A stretch of DNA of 11,305 nucleotides from the NCBI GenBank assembly GCA_005788935.1, contig SYAK01000003.1:1-11305 (forward strand), written 5' to 3'. This document shows positions 7,312 to 11,305 of the stretch, piece after piece. The position numbers and the translations under genes are program-made. This DNA comes from Pseudomonadota bacterium (GTDB lineage Bacteria; Myxococcota; UBA9042; PHBI01). Each line of letters starts with the position of its first letter. Position 1 is the stretch's first letter. The notes under the pieces are model-generated. The model searched no databases. It was not told where the DNA came from and saw only the letters and a program-made list of their open reading frames with translations.

Positions 7312-9336
7312 CTATTCGCAGCCGTAACCGGCCTGAAATTCCAAGCGCCAGGGCTCCATGCGGGCCCGCTCCTCCGGCGTGGCACGCAGCGTGCAAGTCG
7401 CAGCCTCCTCGCTCCCCTCGGGCGCGCCCCAGCGGTGCTCCGGGCAATCGTTTGGATGGTAGCCGATTTCCAAGGCCACCCGGCGCGCCATGACCTCGAG
7501 GAGGCTCAGGACCTGCGCCGAGCCATCCGAGCGCTGGTAGGTGAAGGTCCGCGCCCGCAGGAGCCCCTCGCGCGTCGCCTCGAGCCGTCGACGGGCCTCC
7601 TCGGGCGTCTCGCCGGTCTCGAGCCGGTAGCGCGCCGGATTCGAGGCCACGGCCTCCGGGAACTGGTCGATGATGCGCAGAAAGGCGAGGAGCCGCAGGT
7701 CGCGGCAGGGCGTGGACCAGGCCTCCCACAGACCGTAACCGTGGAACATCAGGCGCGGCGTCGGCGGCAGCGGGATCTCGGGGCCCTCGCGACGCACCTG
7801 AAACCCGGCCTCGACGATCTTCGCCCGCTCGCGCAGGGTGGCCTCGAGCGCGTCGACGAGCCCCTCGAGGGCCTCGCGCGGGTCCCTCGGCGCTGGGTCC
7901 TGCAACGTCTCGACGCGCTCGCGAAAGGCCGACTCGGAGAGACGCGGCTCCCGCCCCGCGTCCTTGCGCGCCCCGGCACGGGCCTCCGTAAGCCAGCCTG
8001 CCCCCATCGGAACCCAGGCCTCTCGGTCGCGCGCCCGCGCGAGCGGCCTGAACCAGCGGAAGCCCGCCGCGCGATCCGCGCGGTAAACGAGGCGACCCTC
8101 GATGTATTTGTGAAGCGCGATATACTTCGTAGGCTGCGCATCGGCCAGGATGAGGCGCGCCTTGCCGCCGCCCATGTCCTTCCAGCCCGCCACCATCGAG
8201 ACGTGCGAGAACGGGTCGACGTAGACCGCCCCCGGTCGGAGGCCCTCGCGCGTCATGGCTACCGGATAAAGCATACTGTCCTGAAGATGCCAGTCCTGCT
8301 GCATGCGCCACCAGGCGTGATTCGACATCACTGCGACCATGTGGTGCTGGAAGGCCTGCGCTGGCAGCGTCCCGTGCATCGGATCGAGGACGAGCCAGAG
8401 GTGCGCGCCAGGGACACGCTGCTGTCCAGCAGCCGACGGTGAAGCCGACGCGACAGCTGCGGGCGGGGACGGGGGGGTGACCGCGGCGCGCCACCACGGC
8501 GGGGGCTTGACGCGGTTGAGACCAAACGGCAGGCCGACCTTCCAGGCGAAGTATCCCCTCAGGACAAGGGGAAAATCAGCACAGTCCGGGGCTAGCGCCA
8601 CAGGCGAGCCGGGCTGGTCCTCGCGAAGGCCGAGGCTGTCGTGCAGCAGGTTGCGCTCGGGGGACTGCAGCAGCGGCGTGAGCGAGTCGATGAGCTCGCC
8701 GAACGGGATGTCGAGCAGGCGCGTGATCCACAGGGAATACAGCCGCTCGAGCGCAACCGTCCCGTTCATCGGCCGCGCGCGCACGGTGCGGGCGTCGCGA
8801 CACGCGAGGAGGCGGTCGCCCGCGCGGAGGCGGAGCCCCGTCACCTTCGCGTCGGGCGGTCCCGTGAACCGATAGCCGAAGGTCGACATGTCGAGTCCCG
8901 AGAGGGCCTCGCCCGCGATCGTGGCGGTGGCGTCCCGACCCAGCGCAAGCTGCACCTCGACGGGCCCCTCGAGCGCCTCGTCGGCGGCGACGAGGACGCG
9001 CGGCCCATCCCCCTTCGATCTCGGGGGCAGGAGCAACACCGAGACCGTCTCGCTCGCGGGCTCGGGACAGGCGGCCGCGGCCCACGGGAAGGGCGGTGGC
9101 GCGACCTCGAGGGGGGGTGCCACCGCCTCGGGCTCGGGGACGTCGACCGCCTCGACCGGATCCACGACAGCCGCGGCGCTCCCGGGCCCCGCCACGCTTC
9201 CGCCACCCTCGGCCGACCCCTCGGAGACAGCGGGGAGGTTGGCCTGCGACCCGGGCCCAGCGAGGCTTGGCGCCCTGGCCGCGCACCCAGCCGCGATGAA
9301 CGCCAAGCCGAGGCCAAGCGCCACGGACGCCGTCAT
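7312..9336 (-). CDS. large lipoprotein with a possible papain-like (NlpC/P60- or transglutaminase-like) Cys/His site
   Basis: A 674-residue exported protein. Residues 1-18 (MTASVALGLGLAFIAAGC) form a lipoprotein signal with C18 lipidated, followed by a low-complexity Gly/Ala/Pro/Glu linker to about 85, a beta-rich part (about 95-180) and a helical core. DCADFPLVLRGYFAWKVGLP (251-270) looks like the nucleophile helix of a papain-fold hydrolase (C252), and GAVYVDPFSHVSMVAGW (369-385) like the catalytic His strand (H378); D399 in ILADAQ could be the third residue. The C-terminal third is helical with EARRRLEATREGLLRARTF (580-598). The family is not recognised, so enzymatic activity is an inference from motif shape; a peptidoglycan or peptide substrate would fit its location. 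The start at 9336 is set by the lipobox and by the ATGA overlap with the preceding gene's stop (9333-9335). Residues encoded upstream of it are Arg/Gly-rich and not signal-like. Confidence 0.8.
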   Translation of the reverse strand: MTASVALGLGLAFIAAGCAARAPSLAGPGSQANLPAVSEGSAEGGGSVAGPGSAAAVVDPVEAVDVPEPEAVAPPLEVAPPPFPWAAAACPEPASETVSVLLLPPRSKGDGPRVLVAADEALEGPVEVQLALGRDATATIAGEALSGLDMSTFGYRFTGPPDAKVTGLRLRAGDRLLACRDARTVRARPMNGTVALERLYSLWITRLLDIPFGELIDSLTPLLQSPERNLLHDSLGLREDQPGSPVALAPDCADFPLVLRGYFAWKVGLPFGLNRVKPPPWWRAAVTPPSPPAAVASASPSAAGQQRVPGAHLWLVLDPMHGTLPAQAFQHHMVAVMSNHAWWRMQQDWHLQDSMLYPVAMTREGLRPGAVYVDPFSHVSMVAGWKDMGGGKARLILADAQPTKYIALHKYIEGRLVYRADRAAGFRWFRPLARARDREAWVPMGAGWLTEARAGARKDAGREPRLSESAFRERVETLQDPAPRDPREALEGLVDALEATLRERAKIVEAGFQVRREGPEIPLPPTPRLMFHGYGLWEAWSTPCRDLRLLAFLRIIDQFPEAVASNPARYRLETGETPEEARRRLEATREGLLRARTFTYQRSDGSAQVLSLLEVMARRVALEIGYHPNDCPEHRWGAPEGSEEAATCTLRATPEERARMEPWRLEFQAGYGCE

Positions 9337-10685
9337 CGCACGATACAGCCGAAGTTTGCGGCTTCCTCCTCGACGCAGGTGACAGCCGAACCCCCGTAGC
9401 GTTTCTCGACCGCCGCCGCAAAGACGCAATAGCCAGAGAGCTCGTCGGGGCCACCAGCCTCGGCGCAGCAAAGGCTGCGCTCGCCCCGGGTGCAGTGAGG
9501 GAAGGCCGCACGCTCGGCGATGCGGGTCTGTCGCCCGTCCTCGGCCGCGATCTCGGCCTCCATCCGCACGACCCAGGCCTCCCCGAAGTCCTCCGCGAAC
9601 GCGTCCACCTGCTCCCGGGCCCCCTCGAAGCGGCCCTCCCGGGCGAGGCGCCGCGTGGCAGCCTCGACCTTCTGCCGCGCCGCACCGAGCGCCTGCCCGC
9701 CGAGCTGTGCCAGCGCATCCCCAGCGGCGAGACGGTCGAGCCCCCGCACCGCGTCCGCCATCGCCGCGAGGCGCTCCGCGTCGGCTGCAGGCCGCGTGAA
9801 GAGCGGAGCCAGAACCTGCCGCAGGGCCGTCTTCGCAGCCTGATTGCAGGTCGCATCCTCACGGTCGCAGGCCTCGACAAGCGCATCGAAGGCCGCATCG
9901 CACGCCTCCCACGTCTTCGCGCGCACGCAGTCCGCCACGAGCTCTGTCGAGCCAGCCCTCGCCGAGGCGATGACACCCTCGACCCGACGCCGCCAGTCGG
10001 GCGGTGCGAACGCTGCGTGGGCCTCCACGACCGCCTCGGCCTCGGCCCACGCGTGGCCCTGCAGGTGCCCCGACACGACCGCCTCCGCGAGCACCCCGAC
10101 GCGGGTCCGCACAGCCGACCACGCCCGCAGCACCGCCAACTCGGCTCCGGCCTCGGCCACGAAGGGCGTCAGCGCCTCGGCGATCGCCACAGCCTGCGTC
10201 AGGCCCTGAGGCGCCTTCAGTCCCTTGACGTGCGCCTCGAGCGCGCGCCCGACCGTCGTAACAGCCCCCGTCTCCCAGGCCGCGCCGAGCTGCCCGTGCG
10301 CGCCGCTCCAGCGCAGGGCGTCCCCCCAGCGACGCGCGCCCACCAGCACCTTCAGCTCGCCGTCCACGATGCGCAGCGCCCCCTTTCGGCAGGTGGCCTC
10401 GAGCTGCTCCGAGGCGGCCGCGAGCGACTCACACAGGTCAAGCAGCGCCAGAAGGTCGTCCGCCCCGATCTCCCCGAGCGCAAACTGCAGCGAGGACGCG
10501 AGCTCGCGCATCACCTCAGGTCCGCAGGTCCCTCCCCCGCAACGCGCTCCGAACAGCGCCCAGACCCGTGCGAGCGGCGCCGAACAGCCGCGGTCGTGGC
10601 CCGTCGCATGACCCTCCGACGCCTGCGTCGCGACGCCCGCCCAGCATGACAACCAAAGCAACCCCGAAGCCACAGCCCGCCGCAT
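9333..10685 (-). CDS. secreted cysteine-rich helical protein, unknown family
   Basis: A 450-residue protein with a Sec-type signal (MRRAVASGLLWLSCWAGVAT, probable cleavage after Q21-A22). The mature part is largely helical and Ala-rich, with 15 cysteines in three groups: N-terminal (C34, C49, C54, C85, C99), central (C253, C262, C273, C280) and C-terminal (C398, C406, C407, C420, C437, C447). The long Cys-free stretch 100-252 resembles stacked helical hairpins, perhaps TPR-like, but without a clear repeat consensus. The final 55 residues look like a separate small disulphide-bonded module. I do not recognise the family. The start at 10685 is supported by an AGGA Shine-Dalgarno 6 bases upstream and by the signal sequence. 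It is the first gene of the minus-strand run and overlaps the lipoprotein gene by four bases (ATGA), so the two products are probably made in step and work together in the envelope. Confidence 0.8.
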   Translation of the reverse strand: MRRAVASGLLWLSCWAGVATQASEGHATGHDRGCSAPLARVWALFGARCGGGTCGPEVMRELASSLQFALGEIGADDLLALLDLCESLAAASEQLEATCRKGALRIVDGELKVLVGARRWGDALRWSGAHGQLGAAWETGAVTTVGRALEAHVKGLKAPQGLTQAVAIAEALTPFVAEAGAELAVLRAWSAVRTRVGVLAEAVVSGHLQGHAWAEAEAVVEAHAAFAPPDWRRRVEGVIASARAGSTELVADCVRAKTWEACDAAFDALVEACDREDATCNQAAKTALRQVLAPLFTRPAADAERLAAMADAVRGLDRLAAGDALAQLGGQALGAARQKVEAATRRLAREGRFEGAREQVDAFAEDFGEAWVVRMEAEIAAEDGRQTRIAERAAFPHCTRGERSLCCAEAGGPDELSGYCVFAAAVEKRYGGSAVTCVEEEAANFGCIVR

Positions 10686-10796
10686 GCGTCATCCTGCCTC
10701 TGTCTGCGCGGTCGGCGAGCTCCTCGCTGCGGAGTCGCCAGCCAGATCCGCATTGGCGCGCATCCTTGTTCCCCGAGTGCACTTTATCAACGGTCC

Positions 10797-10884
10797 TTTG
10801 CTTGTTGAAGGGCGAGTTCTTTAGACGCGCCGAATCATGTAGCGCTACCCTCTTCATGCACGAAAGATATCTTCCTGCGAAGAT
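10797..10884 (+). promoter_or_regulatory. AT-richer leader of the small peptide gene: weak promoter candidate, palindrome and stem-loop
   Basis: The divergent gap 10686-10923 becomes clearly AT-richer from about 10760 to 10890, unlike the rest of the window. TTGCTT (10797-10802) and TTTAGA (10819-10824) are 16 bases apart, each matching three of six bases of a sigma-70 box, so the promoter itself is weakly supported. Downstream lie a perfect 10-base palindrome AAGATATCTT (10864-10873) and, overlapping it, a perfect stem-loop ATCTTC-CTGC-GAAGAT (10869-10884). These two could mark an operator or an mRNA leader structure. Confidence 0.3.
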
Positions 10885-10923
10885 CAGCCCCTCGTGCGTG
10901 GATCTACACCCATCGGAGACATC

Positions 10924-11127
10924 ATGAAGAAGACCCTTCTGTCGATCCTCGGCCTCGCGGCCGCCACCCTCGCCACGGTCACGCTCCTCGGTCAGGCCGA
11001 GGCCTCGAGCTCGTCTGGCGGCAAGATCAGCCCGTGTGTGGACAAGTGCCTCACGGAGAACATCGCGGCGGGGGTCTCCGTCAGCGAGGCCTCCCGGTTC
11101 TGCGAGAACCTCTGCAATAAGAAGTAA
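10924..11127 (+). CDS. small secreted peptide with a twin CX3C motif
   Basis: A 67-residue precursor. MKKTLLSILGLAAATLATVT and LLGQAEA form a clear Sec signal, with predicted cleavage after A27, leaving a mature peptide of about 40 residues: a Ser/Gly-rich start, then PCVDKC (C38, C42), a 17-residue spacer and CENLCNKK (C60, C64). Two CX3C pairs in predicted helices is the arrangement of disulphide-stapled helical hairpins (as in twin-CX3C chaperones and alpha-hairpinins), but homology to those is not claimed. The start at 10924 is chosen because GGAG (10915-10918) lies 5 bases ahead and the signal peptide begins there; an in-frame ATG 10 codons upstream would add a polar extension. The gene is divergent from the cysteine-rich protein gene, with its own leader, and is followed by a convergent clpA-like gene. 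Its role (signal, toxin, structural or metal-binding peptide) cannot be told from sequence. Confidence 0.82.
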   Translation: MKKTLLSILGLAAATLATVTLLGQAEASSSSGGKISPCVDKCLTENIAAGVSVSEASRFCENLCNKK

Positions 11128-11138
11128 CTCAGAGAACC

Positions 11139-11159
11139 GAGCCGCCGTGTCCCGGCCTC
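11139..11159. terminator. weak hairpin between convergent peptide and clpA-like genes
   Basis: GAGCCG (11139-11144) can pair with CGGCCTC (11153-11159) with one bulged C and an eight-base loop. It lies just after the peptide gene stop and touches the stop codon of the opposing gene. There is no T-run and the stem is only six pairs, so a termination role is tentative. Confidence 0.25.
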
Positions 11160-11305
11160 AGGCGAGCGATTCCTGGCGCACCTCAGGTCCGCCAGGTCGC
11201 ACCGAGCCAAACGCGAAGCTCAGGCTCGCCTCGCCGCCCTCGGGCGCTGGCCCGACGTCGATGCGGACGTGCCCGCCGTGCTCGAGGCGCCCGTACAGGA
11301 TCTCC
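11158..11305 (-). CDS. clpA: ATP-dependent Clp protease ATP-binding subunit, C-terminal end (partial)
   Basis: Only 48 codons plus TGA (complement of 11158-11160) are in the window; the gene continues past 11305. The peptide reads EILYGRLEHGGHVRIDV, then a short Pro/Gly turn, ASLSFAFGSV and a charged tail ending VRQESLA. The pattern (I/V)LxGxLxxGGxVxVxV..LxFxF is the end of the C-terminal AAA+ small domain of ClpA-type Hsp100 unfoldases, such as E. coli ClpA, which passes unfolded substrates to ClpP. ClpC and ClpB normally have different endings here (for example GDxxxVD rather than GGxVxV). With only the tail visible, the family is probable and the subtype less certain. It converges on the small peptide gene with about 30 bases between stops, so no functional link is implied. 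Confidence 0.72.
   Translation of the reverse strand, partial: EILYGRLEHGGHVRIDVGPAPEGGEASLSFAFGSVRPGGPEVRQESLA

Noticed and set aside
6920..8497. 525-codon minus-strand frame bridging the gap between the lipoprotein and pseudokinase genes
   Set aside because: It overlaps both genes in another frame, has Arg/Gly/Ala-biased composition, no ribosome binding site at its start and no recognisable motif.
10752..10769. Sigma-54-like promoter (TTGGCGCGCATCCTTGTT)
   Set aside because: The -24 GG to -12 spacing is one base too long and the -12 element reads TTGT rather than TTGC; no enhancer-binding protein gene is nearby.

Overview
The window is about 70% GC with strongly GC-ending codons. Its exported proteins carry Ala/Pro/Asp-rich linkers, several are lipoproteins, and one gene encodes a membrane pseudokinase with a formylglycine-generating-enzyme (FGE)-like ectodomain. 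This suits a myxobacterium or a related member of Myxococcota (former Deltaproteobacteria). The assignment is an inference from style and gene content; there is no rRNA or other taxonomic marker. I see no tRNA, rRNA, CRISPR array, insertion sequence or phage gene.

Positions 1-1807, plus strand: the end of a 4-hydroxyphenylpyruvate dioxygenase gene overlaps homogentisate 1,2-dioxygenase by four bases (ATGA), giving two consecutive steps of tyrosine breakdown. An apaG gene follows. A GC-rich hairpin directly after the apaG stop separates it from the convergent genes beyond.

Positions 1819-3746, minus strand: a lipoprotein metzincin protease is followed 32 bases later by a small exported HEAT-repeat protein. 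The two genes have near-identical ribosome binding sites and look like an operon. A divergent plus-strand gene of unknown function (3950-4546) lies next to them.

Positions 4569-10685, minus strand: three consecutive genes encode envelope or exported proteins. In transcription order these are a 450-residue cysteine-rich helical protein, a 674-residue lipoprotein with a possible papain-like Cys/His site (ATGA overlap with the first), and, after 118 bases, an 874-residue protein. The last has an N-terminal pseudokinase, a long Pro-rich linker, one membrane span and a cysteine-rich FGE-like domain outside the membrane. It probably has its own promoter.

Positions 10686-11305: a divergent, locally AT-richer intergenic region leads into a 67-residue secreted peptide with a twin CX3C motif (plus strand). 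The window ends in the C-terminal codons of a minus-strand gene resembling clpA.

The most interesting part is 4.57-11.13 kb, where a dead-kinase receptor, a candidate cysteine-hydrolase lipoprotein, a cysteine-rich exported partner and a small twin-CX3C peptide lie side by side. That they form one functional unit is a hypothesis from proximity and shared disulphide-rich, exported character.
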